The notes below the pieces were generated by a model. It saw only the letters and a program-made list of their open reading frames with translations, did not search any database and had not been told where the DNA came from. A stretch of 64,000 nucleotides of DNA from Tricholoma matsutake (taxonomy: Eukaryota > Basidiomycota > Agaricomycetes > Agaricales > Tricholomataceae), in NCBI GenBank assembly GCA_026075535.2, contig AP026550.1, forward strand, positions 8,618,001-8,682,000. Reading direction: 5' to 3'. The first letter of the stretch is position 1, and each line of letters begins with the position of its first letter. The position numbers and the translations under genes were made by a program. Positions 12,241 through 23,131 of this stretch are shown here, piece by piece.

Positions 12241-13090
12241 CTGAGAGGGCTTAGTGCTTATCAATAATCAAAGAACTGCTCTGCCCAGACTCAATGGGTT
12301 CCAAGTTCCCAGTATTGCAGCCTTGAGGACTTGGTCTTTACTACCTGAGCCCCACAAAATCTGCCAATGTCATCTATCTGGTGCACCATCATTTTGATTG
12401 AATGCATGGATTCCCCAGGCCAGACATCTAGGCCACATCCCCAATAATCAGGATAAAACATCTATCAGTAGATGGGCAGTGAACTAAAAGAGCTTACAAT
12501 TTGACTAAGAGTGCAAAAATAAAAATTTTCACAATATGTGCAGAGTAGAATGAAAATTGTGTCTACTCGATGATTGACTGGTTTATTTTGCAGCAACTTG
12601 CAACTGGAAGCTTGAAGCTTTGATGAGGATGCAGTTGAAGGCAAACTTTATTGTGGGAACTGTCATTGAAATGTGCATATCATTATGTATCACAGGTTGC
12701 AGTGGCCACCAGGTGACATCCCATGACCACTGGTGACCCCACGTGAGACATTCCCACCCTGCCACCCAGCATCGCCAGGTCACCTCTAAGTCACCTCTGG
12801 TGACCTTTGCTGTTCATCATCTTCTTGTCCTCACTATCATCTATCTTGTTGCCAGCTTCACTGTTTCATTGTTTTTCTGGGCCATGTGTGCTTCATGTGC
12901 TTGGCTCCATTGCTCTATGTGTCTTTCTGTGACTTGTCTTCCTCTTTTCTATCTTCTGTGAATGTGAACTGGGGGTGCTAAGGTTGCAAGAATGCTATGA
13001 GAACATAGGGTTGTGTTTCACATTCCAAGCTTAGGGTGAGTCATGAAGATACCATCTTTGCAACTGACTGTTCATACAGAGTTTATACAG
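12241..13090. other. Unassigned stretch, no gene seen
   Basis: I see no coding signal longer than a few dozen codons. The first 200 bases may be decayed Gypsy B sequence. Around 12690-12810 there are several close copies of GGTGACC/GGTCACC, giving short inverted repeats. The right end grades into the degenerate tandem repeat at 13150. Confidence 0.6.
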
Positions 13091-13244
13091 CCCCATTCAA
13101 TAGCCCAACAAGTCACCCTCTGCAAATGCCAGCCTCACAACACCATTACAACACCACCTCCAACTGCCGGCGCATAGTTAAGACACCTGGCAGCAAACAC
13201 CATACAACACCACCTCCAACCACTGGCACTAGTGTTGCCATGGC

Positions 13245-13610
13245 TATAAGGGCAACCTGAGCCTCTAGCAAAGGGAAATCTGAAGAGAAAACTCTAAGGA
13301 TCCCCTTGCTGATGCCCAGTATATGTGAAGATGACAAAAATCAAATATAACCTAAAAATAGAAAAAGGTGGAGATAGGCGGATCAAGGCCGCCGAATGAC
13401 ATCATACCAAGGGGTATGTGTCGGAAGGGGTACTCTGCCTCTAAATATAAAAGTGTCAACATATACAAACATGATAGCAAGGGAAAATTAGTAATAAAAT
13501 CCGGAAAAATCATAGAAAATGAAGAATAGAAGGAAATGAGGTGGGGAAAAATATGGGACAAACATAAAAAATAGGAAAAACACACAGGGCACCCCCCTAG
13601 TCCCCTTACA
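13245..13610 (-). repeat. Chromovirus 3' LTR, with internal 60-bp deletion
   Basis: At 366 bp it is 60 bp shorter than the other LTR. The missing part lies between two copies of a 20-bp direct repeat (TAGCAAAGGGAAATCYGAAG) that the 5' LTR and the solo LTR keep, so one repeat copy and the spacer were lost. Aligned to the 5' LTR it shows eight substitutions, all at CpG sites. Confidence 0.95.
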
Positions 13611-13623
13611 TCACCCCCTCTCT
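13611..13623 (-). other. Polypurine tract of the chromovirus
   Basis: In element sense the bases just before the 3' LTR read AGAGAGGGGGTGA. A purine run in this place primes plus-strand DNA synthesis in LTR retrotransposons. Confidence 0.75.
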
Positions 13624-13651
13624 AAGATGCATCGCCCCGATGCATTCGAAA

Positions 13652-16600
13652 TCATATACGACCAAAGTCTGTGACTTGAATGCGACGTGGTGCAGCAGTG
13701 TGCCGTCGGTGGAATTCCTTGATTAACCGAGGGGCATTTACGTCAGACTCTTCGACCCATGAGTTCTCCTCATACCCATAACCCTTCCAATGTACCAAAT
13801 ACTGGAGTTTTCCCCGACGCAAACGGCTGTCCAAGATTGACTTGACTTCATATTGGGGTTCTCCCTCGATCACTGTAGGTGGTGGTGGTGGGTGTGAATG
13901 GCATCCCGGGAACGGATCTGGGGGAGCTGGAAGCAATTTGATGACATGGAAGACGGGATGGAGTCTGGACATGGAGGCTGGGAGGTGTAGACGATAGGCA
14001 TGTGTTCCAACGCACTTGACAATGGGGAAAGGTCCCAAGAAGCGATGAGCGAGTTTCTTGGATGGACGTGTAGTGGAGATGTCACTGGAGTCGAGATAAA
14101 CTCGATCACCAACCTTGTACTGAGGGGTTGGGGAGTGGCGCTGGTTGTAAAATCGCGCCATGTCATCCTTCGCCTTTGCTAAGGCTGCCCTTGCCTCCTC
14201 CAAGCTATCCCTCATGCGTTCTGTGAACTCATTCACTGTCTCAATGTGTGAGGGAGTTTGGCGAGGTTCAAATCCCATGCGTGGATGTCATCCAGTGTCT
14301 AAGAGGAAAGGGGTCTGTTGAGTGGAAGCATGGACATGGTTGTTGTACCCGAACTCGGCCAAAGGAAGGAGATCATCCCAATCGTCCTGGCGTTCATTGA
14401 CAAAGAGGCGGATGTACTGCTCCAGTTCCTGGTTGACTCATTCCGTCTGGCCATCAGTTTGTGGGTGATAAGCAGTTGAAGCGAGGAGTTTGATCCCCAG
14501 GAGTCGGTACAGCTCACGAGTGAACTCTGCCATGAACTGAGGGCCACGATCCGAGAGGAAGGCACCAGGAAGTCCATGTAATTTCCACACGTGGTGGAGG
14601 TAGAGTCGAGCGGCACCTAGGGCACTGACAGTGGTGTGAGTGGGAATGAAGTGAGCGCATTTTCCCACTGAGTCAACTGTGCACATCACCGCATCAAACC
14701 CATTTGACTCTGGCAATTCCACCACAAAGTCGACGCTGACGACATCCCAACGACTCTCTGGAACAGGAAGAGGGTGTAGCTCACCAATAGGCTTGCGATG
14801 AGGGACCTTGGTGCATAAGCAAAGGTCACAAGTGCGACAATACTGACCAATGAGCCGTGACATTTGTGGCCACCAATAGTTCTGTGAGGTGAGCTCCAAG
14901 GTCTTCCAGCGTCCGGGGTGGCCAGCAATCTGTGAGTCATGGTGTTGGGATATGATGCACCGGCGAAGGTCTGGGTCATTGGGAACATAGATGCGATCCC
15001 TGAAATACAACAAGTCCTCCTTTTCAGCCCACTCTGCTGCACGTAAGGAAAGGGTCAATCCCTTCCTCAGTTCTTTAACAGCTCGGGCGACAACATCCTC
15101 ATGTAAACCGCTACGGTTTGCGCGATGAATGTCACGTAGAATGTCCCGCTTCTCGCCCTGGGGTGCGATGCCTTCCAGTGCCCAAATGGTGAACAGGTCT
15201 GGCTGGAACAGCACAATGTTTTGGTTGTCACCGCTGCCATCCCCATGGTCTGCACGTCGGGATAGGGCATCGGTCTTCCCCATGCTGCGACCTGGACGGT
15301 GGTGCAAGGAGAAGTCAAATCTAGATAGATACAGGGACCAACAAGCTTGACGACGGTTCAATTTCTTGGCCATCATGAAGTACTCGAGGTTCTTGTGATC
15401 CGTCCAAATTTCCACCTTGTGTTGGGCACCCTCGAGGAAGTGTCGCCACTCCTCAAGCGCACGCATTATCGCCAACATCTCCTTGTCATGGATCTCATAG
15501 TTTCTCTCTACAGCACTAAGGCTTTTGGAGTAGAATGCAACAGGATGCCACTTCTGGTCCTCCGGAGACTGCTGAGACAACACAGCACCCGTCGCAAAGT
15601 CAGAACTGTCGGCTTCTACACGAAAAGGATGTGAATCGTCAGCAAAGGTAAGGATCGGAGCGGAAGTGACCATCTCCTTAAGCTTTTCGAACGCCTCCTG
15701 TTGTGCATTATCCCACCTCCATGCCTCCTTTCCTGTCAAGTCAAACAGCGGTCGTGCATGATGTGAGAAATCCTTGATAAAACGCCGATAAAAATTGATG
15801 AAGCCCAGGAAAGACTGCACCTCCTTCTTGTTCGTGGGCGTCGGCCAAGCTGTGACCCCGTTTACCTTGATAGGATCCATCTCCACTTGACCCTCCGAGA
15901 TAATCAGGCCGAGGTACTCGATCTTGGTCCTTTCGAACTCGCATTTGTCCTGACAAAGGTAGAGTTTGTACCATCAAAGTCGCTCTAGGACGAGGCGCGT
16001 GATGCGACGGTGCTCTTCAACCGTGCGAGTGAAGATGAGGATGTTGTCGAGATAGATGCAGACAATGCCTTCGAGGATGAGGTCATGGAAGATGTCGTTC
16101 ATCATGGTCTGAAAGGTGGCAGGGCTATTAGTAAGGCCAAAGAACATGACAAGCGGTTCAAAAAGACCACGGTTGGTACGAAAGGCTGCCTTCCACTCAT
16201 CTCCCTCCTTTATCCTCACATTATTATAGCCCCAACGGACATCGAGCTTGGTGAAGTATCGGGCTCCATGGAGCTGGTTTACGAGTTCAGAGATGAGGGG
16301 TAGTGGGTAGCGATTTTTGACCGTGATGTTGTTGAGTCTTCTGTAGTCTTGAACCGGTCGAAGTGAGCCATCCTTCTTCTTGACAAAGAAAAAAGGAGAG
16401 GCCATGGGTGACTTCGATGGTCGAATACATCCAGAGGCCAGGTGCTCATCGATGAACTGGTCAAGCTGCCATTGTTCCTCCGGAGAGAGAGGATAGACCT
16501 TGCAGGATGAAGGGGTTGCGCTGGGGGTGAGTTCGATCACGTGATCCCATGGCTTATGCGCAGGAAGAGAGTTGAATGACTCCTTGGAGAACACGTCTTC

Positions 16601-17416
16601 AAACTCATGGAGATGAGGGAGTAAGGAGTTAGTAGAGGATTTAGCAGCGTTGTTTTTGTGGAAGGCCTCGGCAAGGTGTTGGGATATGTTCGATGTGGCA
16701 CACACCTCATGCGATGAGCGAATCGCAGTGTAGAAGATCTGATCACCCTCCTCCACTTCCTCTGGGTCCTCATCATCATCATCATCCGAGTCTGGCATTA
16801 GATCAGGAACCCCTTCCAATTCCACTTCAGGTATAGGCAGGGGTCCAGCACGACACTTCTGAGTTCGTCGTATTGCCGCCTTCTGTCCACGACGTTCTTG
16901 CCTGGCTTCTGTGAAACACGTCCGACAGCAGGATGGACATCGGCTCATGGTAACCTCCCCGGTGTGCCAGTCGACCTCTGGGTTATGGTCTCGAAGCCAT
17001 GGATATCCCAAAATCGCCTTTTGCTTTCCTAATTGAGTGACAGCAAAAAGGGCACGCTCACTATGATCTTTGTAACGGAGAACCAGGTCTGCAACCTCTC
17101 GGATGGCACCAGCTTCATTTGGGGATCCATCCACGTTATATACAGGTATTGGACGTGAGAGTGAGCGAGTATTTAGACGATGTTGTTGTACCAGATGGGA
17201 ATCGATGAAGAGACCAGTCGCACCAGAGTCCAGGAGCGCAGAGACACCGAGTATCTGTCCAGTGTCGGTCATCTGCAGTTCGATGGCTAGGTTTAAGGAA
17301 TGTGCAGAGGGAGTGGATGCCACAATATACTTGCGTGGTAGTTTATGCTCCCATGATTTAATTTTGGGACGTGGAGTAGAAGGAGAGATGGGGAGAGCAA
17401 GTACGTCTTTAGCCAA
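13652..17416 (-). pseudogene. Chromovirus pol: protease, RT, RNase H, integrase, chromodomain
   Basis: Three minus-strand frames continue one another. 17416-15974: protease (SALLDSGATGLFID) and reverse transcriptase (DYRRLNNITVKNRYPLPLI, FTKLDVRWGYNNVRI, IYLDNILIF). 15886-14438: RNase H (VEADSSDFATGAVLS, YEIHDKEMLAI), integrase zinc finger (H..H, C..C near 14840) and catalytic core (SVDFV, LSDRGPQF, TDGQTE). 14278-13652: integrase C-terminus and a chromodomain (YEVKSILDSRLRRGKLQYLV, WKGYGYEENSWVEESDV). Frames are separated by TGA at 15974, 14438 and 14288 where relatives have Arg. The RT active site reads YLDN instead of YxDD (16043-16045), again a CpG-type change. Confidence 0.93.
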
Positions 17417-17599
17417 CTTCGAAGGGTCAGAGAGGGAGCAGTCACAGAAATGGATTCATTCTCCGGGGATTCAACTGACAAGACTTCAAAGCGGTTATGG
17501 ACAGGCAGTGAGGGCGTACAATTCACTCACTGCGAATAGGAAAATCCTGCTCCTCTACAACTTCCAGCTTAACCTCCTCTGCAACTTGATCCTTCGCTT

Positions 17600-18641
17600 C
17601 CTCAACATCTACAAGTGCCAACAAATCTTGCAGGAGTTCATCTCATCCCTTGGGGGTGAGCATGCGGATATCCTGACGATGGGGACACGCTCCAGCCCTG
17701 TGTCCAGGTTCCCCACAATGGTAGCAGAGATCCAACTTACGTGCACGGCTGCGGGCTGCATCAACATCCATTGGTACTGGGACATTGACGGCTGGTGTGG
17801 GAGTTTGATGAGCAGGAATGGGGTTAGGGCGGGGGAGGCTTCGATTGAAGGTGTAGGGTGTATGAGTGGTAGTTGGAGCATGGAATGCAGCATTAAACAC
17901 CGCATTTGTGAGTCGGTTCTCGTCACAGAGTGAAGCAGCTTCATACCAAGCAAGGATATCATCGTCCGCTGGGCGCCCTTCCAACATCTGTGCAATCTGG
18001 TCCTGAATTTCTTGGTTGAGCCCCCGTCAGAACTTCACCACCACTGGTAACCCACTCCCATACCCTGCCATGTCCACCAAATCCTTGAACTCATCGATAT
18101 AGTCATCCACGGATCGATGTCCCTGGTGGTAAGTGGATGACTCAAGTCGTGTCACTGCTCGGTGGCATTCATTGAGGGGGCAGAAGTGGCGTACAAACTC
18201 AGCTCGAAAGTCACCCCAAGTGGAGAAAGGTAGAGAACCGAGTTCTTTAGTTTGACGTAGGATACGGTCCACATAGAGATAGGCGCGTTCAGATTTCATG
18301 TATGTGAAGGCCCAATAAATTTTTGCAGCCTCATCGACGAATTGATGCGACTGGAGACTAATGTATAACTCACAGGAATTAAGGAATGCACGTCCCTGCG
18401 CACGTGCACCATTAAATTCGGTGGGGGGGGAAGGTTTGATCTGGGCACGTTCCTTAGTGGACGTGTTTGGCAAAACGTCGTTGTTGGGTGCGCTTGGAGT
18501 CGTGAAGGGGGAACTATTAGTCGTAGGGTTAGCCTGGAGGGTCCTAACGAAGTTTTCAATCGTAGATTTAAGCGAGTCGATTTGCGCGCGCATTCCGGAA
18601 ACGTCACTTTCAAGCGCGTCGAAGCATTCTGATGCGTCCAT
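17600..18641 (-). pseudogene. Chromovirus gag with CCHC zinc knuckle
   Basis: The start at 18641 (MDASECFDALESDVSG) opens a predicted coiled-coil-like N-terminus, then the capsid core (PTEFNGARAQGRAFLNSC, STWGDFRAEFVRHFCPL, DYIDEFKDLVDMAGYG) and a zinc knuckle (CYHCGEPGHRAGACPH, 17740-17700). In-frame TGA at 18027 (before RGLNQEIQ) and 17643 (before DELLQDLL) each replace an expected Arg. Coding continues to an acidic tail that ends near 17550, before the frame change to pol. Gag would build the particle around the element RNA. Confidence 0.9.
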
Positions 18642-18795
18642 GTCGCTAGGGAGCGCGTTTGGCGAAAATGGCGGCGTGATAAAGGCGAGAGTATCTGGAA
18701 CGGTGTGTAGGGACTCTGTGGAGCTTTGGGAAGCATCGTCCAGTCCGTACCTGCCTATTTTGGGCAGCGCGTTCGCGATTTTCGGGCCTTAGGGG

Positions 18796-18805
18796 AGAGT
18801 TTTCT
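18796..18805 (-). other. Candidate self-priming primer-binding site
   Basis: Two bases inside the 5' LTR the element reads AGAAAACTCT. This is the exact complement of AGAGTTTTCT found within the same LTR (18909-18918, minus sense). No match to a tRNA 3' end is visible. Tf1 and other sushi-group chromoviruses prime cDNA synthesis with the 5' end of their own mRNA in just this way. Confidence 0.7.
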
Positions 18806-18807
18806 AC

Positions 18808-19233
18808 TATAAGGGCAACCTGAGCCTCTAGCAAAGGGAAATCCGAAGTTAAAATTATGCTACATAATACAGGGATTGGGGGCACACCTAGCAAAGGGAA
18901 ATCCGAAGAGAAAACTCTAAGGATCCCCTTGCTGATGCCCAGTATATGTGAAGACGACAAAAATCAAATATAACCTAAAAATAGAAAAAGGCGGAGATAG
19001 GCAGATCAAGGCTGCTGAATGACATCATACCAAGGGGTATGTGTCGGAAGGGGTACTCCGCCTCTAAATATAAAAGTGTCAACATATACAAACATGATAG
19101 CAAGGGAAAATTAGTAATAAAATCCGGAAAAATCATAGAAAATGAAGAATAGAAGGAAATGAGGTGGGGAAAAATATGGGACGAACATAAAAAATAGGAA
19201 AAACACACAGGGCACCCCCCTAGTCCCCTTACA
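18808..19233 (-). repeat. Chromovirus 5' LTR
   Basis: The 426-bp LTR reads TGTAAGGGGAC...TTGCCCTTATA in element sense. It keeps both copies of the 20-bp internal direct repeat. It matches the solo LTR at 63548-63972 in length and layout. Confidence 0.95.
18909..18947 (-). promoter_or_regulatory. Predicted LTR promoter: TATA box and transcript start
   Basis: In minus sense the LTR has ATATACT (18947-18941), followed 28 bases after its TATA by AGAGTTTTCT (18918-18909). If transcription starts at that A, the first ten bases of the mRNA would pair with the primer-binding site. The spacing fits a TATA promoter; the start site itself is inferred. Confidence 0.55.
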
Positions 19234-19760
19234 ATGGCTCAAGCTGCATTTTTTGCTATCTTGGGAAGTAAATTACATAAAATCACTAAAATATTTGAGG
19301 AGCTAGATCCCATCAAACACTGAGGGGTCTCCTGCCAATTCTAAGTGATTGGAGAAGTGGTTCCTGAGATATTCCAGTGGCTTTGAAATGGCTTGGTTTG
19401 AGCCATTTCAAAGCCACTGGAATATCTCAGGAACCACTTCTCCAATCACTTAGAATTGGCAGGAGACCCCTCAGTGTTTGATGGGATCTAGCTCCTCAAA
19501 TATTTTAGTGATTTTATGTATTTTACTTCCCAAGATAGCAAAAAATGCAGCTCAAGCCATGGCAACACTAGCCGGCACATAGTTAAGACACCTGGTGGCA
19601 AACACCAACCCTACAATACCACCTCCAACTGCCAGCACAAACACCAATTCTATTGATGGCCCAACAAGTCACCCTCCACCACCACACCACTCTGCAAATG
19701 CAGACCATACAACACCACCTCCAATCACCGACGCCTAGTAAAGATGCCTAGCTGCAAGCT

Positions 19761-20655
19761 TGTCTACCACCACTGTAAACCCAAATGTGGCTGTTTGTAT
19801 GCACTCTCACTTGCTTCTTGATCAACTGTGAGACTTATTTTCTGTGCAGCAGTCTTCAGGCATCCCTCATTGAGATGGTGAAGAAGCTGGGTGATTTTTG
19901 GACTTGGGGTCAAATATCTCTTGCGATGCTATTCTATCTAAATTTGTTTTTGTTGGACTATCAATTTGAACTAGCCTATTAGTCACAGTTATACTTCTTT
20001 TGTCAAGCATTGTAATATACACTCAGTAGATAGTACAAGAAATAACTAGACACTTTAACAGCTAATTAGATATGTAGAGGAAGAAATGAGATTGTTTGTT
20101 CATGATACAATGAATTATGAATTGCAAGTGGCTTCAGATTAAGTAATAGCCTGTCAGATCAACAACTTCAATCTGAGCATTTCTGCCACTAGTGCTGGCC
20201 TCATTAGGCCAGATCATACCATCCTGGGTCAAGTCAATAGTATCTAGCTGTTGCAGAGAGTGTATCTTTGCAGGACTCAGAGTAGGGTTCTGGGTTGAAC
20301 TTGGAATTAGTACTTGACTGTATAGTGTTGGAACCTACTTACAGCATGCAGCTGATCCTCCAAAGTCACAAGTCCTACAGAATGAGTCAAGGATTGTGGG
20401 ACCCATAGATTGATGGAAGTTGAGGGGTTGTTTTCAGGTGTACAATGCAACCCATCAAATGAACAAAGTCACTGATGGTGACTGTGAGTCTCTGGTATGC
20501 AAAGGTGGTCCCATTACTTGACTGGACTGTGTGAGGTTTGGGTGAGATCTTTAGCACATGAGTTCAGGTGTTGGGTGTAGTGAGGTTGTGTTCAATGTCA
20601 TCAAAGAGAACAAGTGGCTCAAACAACCACACAATATAAGTAGATTGCTGTGAAA
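19761..20655. other. Unassigned AT-rich stretch
   Basis: Stops are frequent in all frames and I recognise no gene. The right part may hold decayed downstream sequence of the nuclease pseudogene that ends at 20656. Confidence 0.5.
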
Positions 20656-21976
20656 TCAAGTGGAGAGCTTGCATACTGAGCAAAACATGCAGCATATGAC
20701 CCCACCCGAAAGCACATTCTCAAACCTTTTCAGAAGGGCTGCCAGATCTGACCATCCCAAGCGCTGCTGGCAAAATGCGGTAATTTCATGGATCACTGGC
20801 TCACAGAGCTTCCAAGATGGGGCAACCATGTCTCTCACATGTGCACCTAATCCTACAGTCCAAGATGTTTTTGGGTGTAGATATAGATTGAGAACATCGA
20901 CATTTGGAAAGGCAGAAACTTTCAATTTTGAGGCCCAGACTATGCTATGACATGGGAGGAAGCCACGTGAGTTTGTTGACAACTCAAGGTGCATCTGAGC
21001 TCACCATGCACTGAGAAGCATCTGAAAGGAATCATTGTCAGGTAGAGCATTGGCAGCTGTAAGCAATGCATCTCCAAAGCCACATTTTGCTAAGCCATGT
21101 GCAGTTGATGCCATAGCCTGAAATTCCAGAGTCATAATTGCCACCTGCCATCAGTGCCACAAGGAGAAGGCTGCCAGGTGTGAGTGCAACTGTGTCAACA
21201 TTTTCTATGGCTTCTGAAGAATAGATTGAGGCTTCATCACCACCAAGGCCATTACCCCACTTGCTTGTGGAACTAAGGGTGACTGTCACTGAAGCAACTT
21301 AGTTCTTCACACCTGGATCTGATCACACAGTTTTCACCAAACACAAATGTGTCACTGTCATCAGTAATGATTGTGTCAATGATCCCAAGCTGGTTCAGCA
21401 TTGGCAGTTCCACCTCAGCCTCTCCTGGCACCTATGGCATGTATATTCAGACTTGGAGGGCAGGATGACAGATAATAATTGTTCTTACCTTGTGAATATA
21501 GAATCCAAAAGTGGTGATAAGGAACTTGAGGTGAGAGATTACCCAAAGTGGTGTATTGTGAACATCCTTGCCGCGCTTCACAGGTGGATGTCCAGGACCA
21601 TCAAAAACAAAGATCAACATGGCAGGAATCTTGAGAAATCTGCAGAACTTGAAGAACATCCTTTGTAGTTCTGGGTTTTCCCCTTGCTGTGTATGAAGGC
21701 CAGATTTCTGACCAGATGCTGTCCATCTTGTTAGACGACTGGTTTAAATTTGAAGTGAGGCATATCACACCTGATATCAACACCAATCAAGAGAGTGCAT
21801 GCATTATGTGCATTGCACTCAAACCCTTTGACCATTGCCAATCTCGTCAGGGACTGTGTTTCTGCTGCTGGCCCAATTATCTGTCATCATCATTGAAGCA
21901 GTAAAGACTCAATGATGCACAAGTTGAACAGAGCCCAAAAGATGTAACTGACCTCCCATAGCCTGTTGATGCCCAT
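20656..21976 (-). pseudogene. XPG/FEN1-like PIN-domain nuclease, recently inactivated
   Basis: The ATG at 21976 begins MGINRLWE; an 81-nt intron (GTCAGT...GACAG) joins it to IIGPAAETQSLTRLAMVKGF. A 46-nt intron with a CTAAC branch site follows GVDIR, then ENPELQRMFFKFCRFLKIPA and IFVFDGPGHPPVKRGK. A third intron (GTAAGA...CATAG) joins HK to VPGEAE, the acidic XPG-I motif, followed by IITDDSDTFVFG. Then come ALTPGSLLL and GGNYDSGISG, where the family has GGDYD. After a short frame shift the C-terminal part (AKCGFGDALLTAANALPD, FPNVDVLNLYLHPK) contains one TGA in place of Arg. The family cuts branched DNA and is expanded in Agaricomycetes. The changed active-site Asp, frame shift and stop make it a pseudogene. 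Confidence 0.85.
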
Positions 21977-23131
21977 GTTGCAAGGTAAAGATTGGGAGAG
22001 ACCGATAGTGAGACATCACCTTGCTGTATCTATTTTGGTGCTCATCCTGACAAGTACTGTGCATAGAAATGCTTCCTTAATTGAAACCTATGGTAGATAC
22101 ATCAACTAAACTAAGAGAAGGATTCTGCCACTTGGAGAACTTCAGTAAGACCCGTGCCACCCTTAGCTGTAAGATAATCACAGAATGCATGACAGCCCAT
22201 CCTGCCCTCATATCGCTCACATAGAAAGTGTAATGCATGTGCAGTATCCCAGTGGTGTTTCTTTGATAAGCACTCAACCAGATCCACCACCTTGTTTCAT
22301 CACCTGGCCTCCATCTTAAGTGTTCCTTTATTCTGCTTCCACTTTGCACCCCATACAGTGTTGAGATCATGCACCAAAATATATCCATTGAGACCCTCAT
22401 TGTGTTCCTTCCATATGTCCATGATCTTGAAGACAGGTTGAAACTGGTAGAATGGGAGCCATGTGAGTAGGTGCTCAACCCACTCTGGGGTGTGCTTTCG
22501 AAGCTTTGCATCACCAAACCAAGTGACAAGGGTAGCCCAGACCTTATCTGAACAGTGCGGTGACATGACCTGCTGCGCTGGTTCAGCTGCATTGAAATCA
22601 ATGCTTCCGGTGCAAGAGGCCCCAAAGAACCCAGGAGAGAAGAGAGGATTGAATTGATAGTATTACTGATGTTCGTGGATGGCAGTGATATTGCTTGATG
22701 TGAGTCAACATTAGAATTCAAAGCCATTGGATAAGTATGCATAGTGATAGGACTTGGAGTTTGCATTTCAGTAGTAGGCAGCACAAGTGAAGGTAGAGGT
22801 TGGGGAGTGTACATGGAGGAGGAGGAGGAGGAGGAGGGGTAGAAACAGCTGCAAAATAGAGAGTGGTTAATGAAAGATGAGAACATGACAGATTGGTAAC
22901 TTACTTGAATATTCCCTTTGTTGACACATTTGACAGCCAGCAAGTTGGTTAATAGCCATCGACATCTGCAGTACACTGTCTTGCAAAGCATCAAAGCATG
23001 CTTTGTTCTCATTGTCAGCCTTCCTATTCTGAAGCTGGACAGCAGTGACAGCTCCCTGAAGACCCGTAACTAGATTTTTGGGAATGTTTTTAAAGGTGGT
23101 GCGAGCTTCTTCTTCAATCTCTTTGGGCATC

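Larger units (their letters stand above)
13245..19233 (-). mobile_element. Chromovirus (Ty3/Gypsy, Tf1/sushi-like), full-length with two LTRs
   Basis: The element is 5,989 bp, reads on the minus strand and is flanked by a perfect 5-bp duplication ATGGC (13240-13244 and 19234-19238). It has LTRs at both ends, a purine tract inside the 3' LTR, gag with a CCHC knuckle, protease, RT, RNase H, integrase and a chromodomain. The primer-binding site pairs with its own LTR, which suggests self-priming. A solo LTR of the same family lies at 63548-63972. It is the youngest-looking large element here, but Arg-to-TGA changes and a frame shift have inactivated it. Confidence 0.97.
13230..19570. mobile_element. 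Palindromic hAT-like MITE (347 bp), split by the chromovirus
   Basis: Its left 15 bases (TAGTGTTGCCATGGC) are at 13230-13244 and the rest at 19239-19570, ending GCCATGGCAACACTA. Nearly the whole element is one inverted repeat with arms of about 165 bp meeting near 19394. The flanks ACTGGCAC and GCCGGCAC match at 6 of 8 bases, and both differences are the changes expected from CpG loss, so an original 8-bp duplication GCCGGCAC is likely. A shorter copy of the family is at 41130-41398. Confidence 0.85.
13150..19760. repeat. Degenerate tandem repeat (unit about 55-60 bp) split by MITE and chromovirus
   Basis: Units begin with CACCACCTCCAA and contain GCCGGCGCATAGTTAAGACA or a near copy. One and a half units lie at 13150-13229 and the rest at 19571-19760, on the two sides of the palindromic MITE. 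A unit is broken exactly at the MITE target (ACTGGCAC on the left, GCCGGCAC on the right). Only the flanks of this interval are repeat; the interior is the two inserted elements. Confidence 0.6.
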
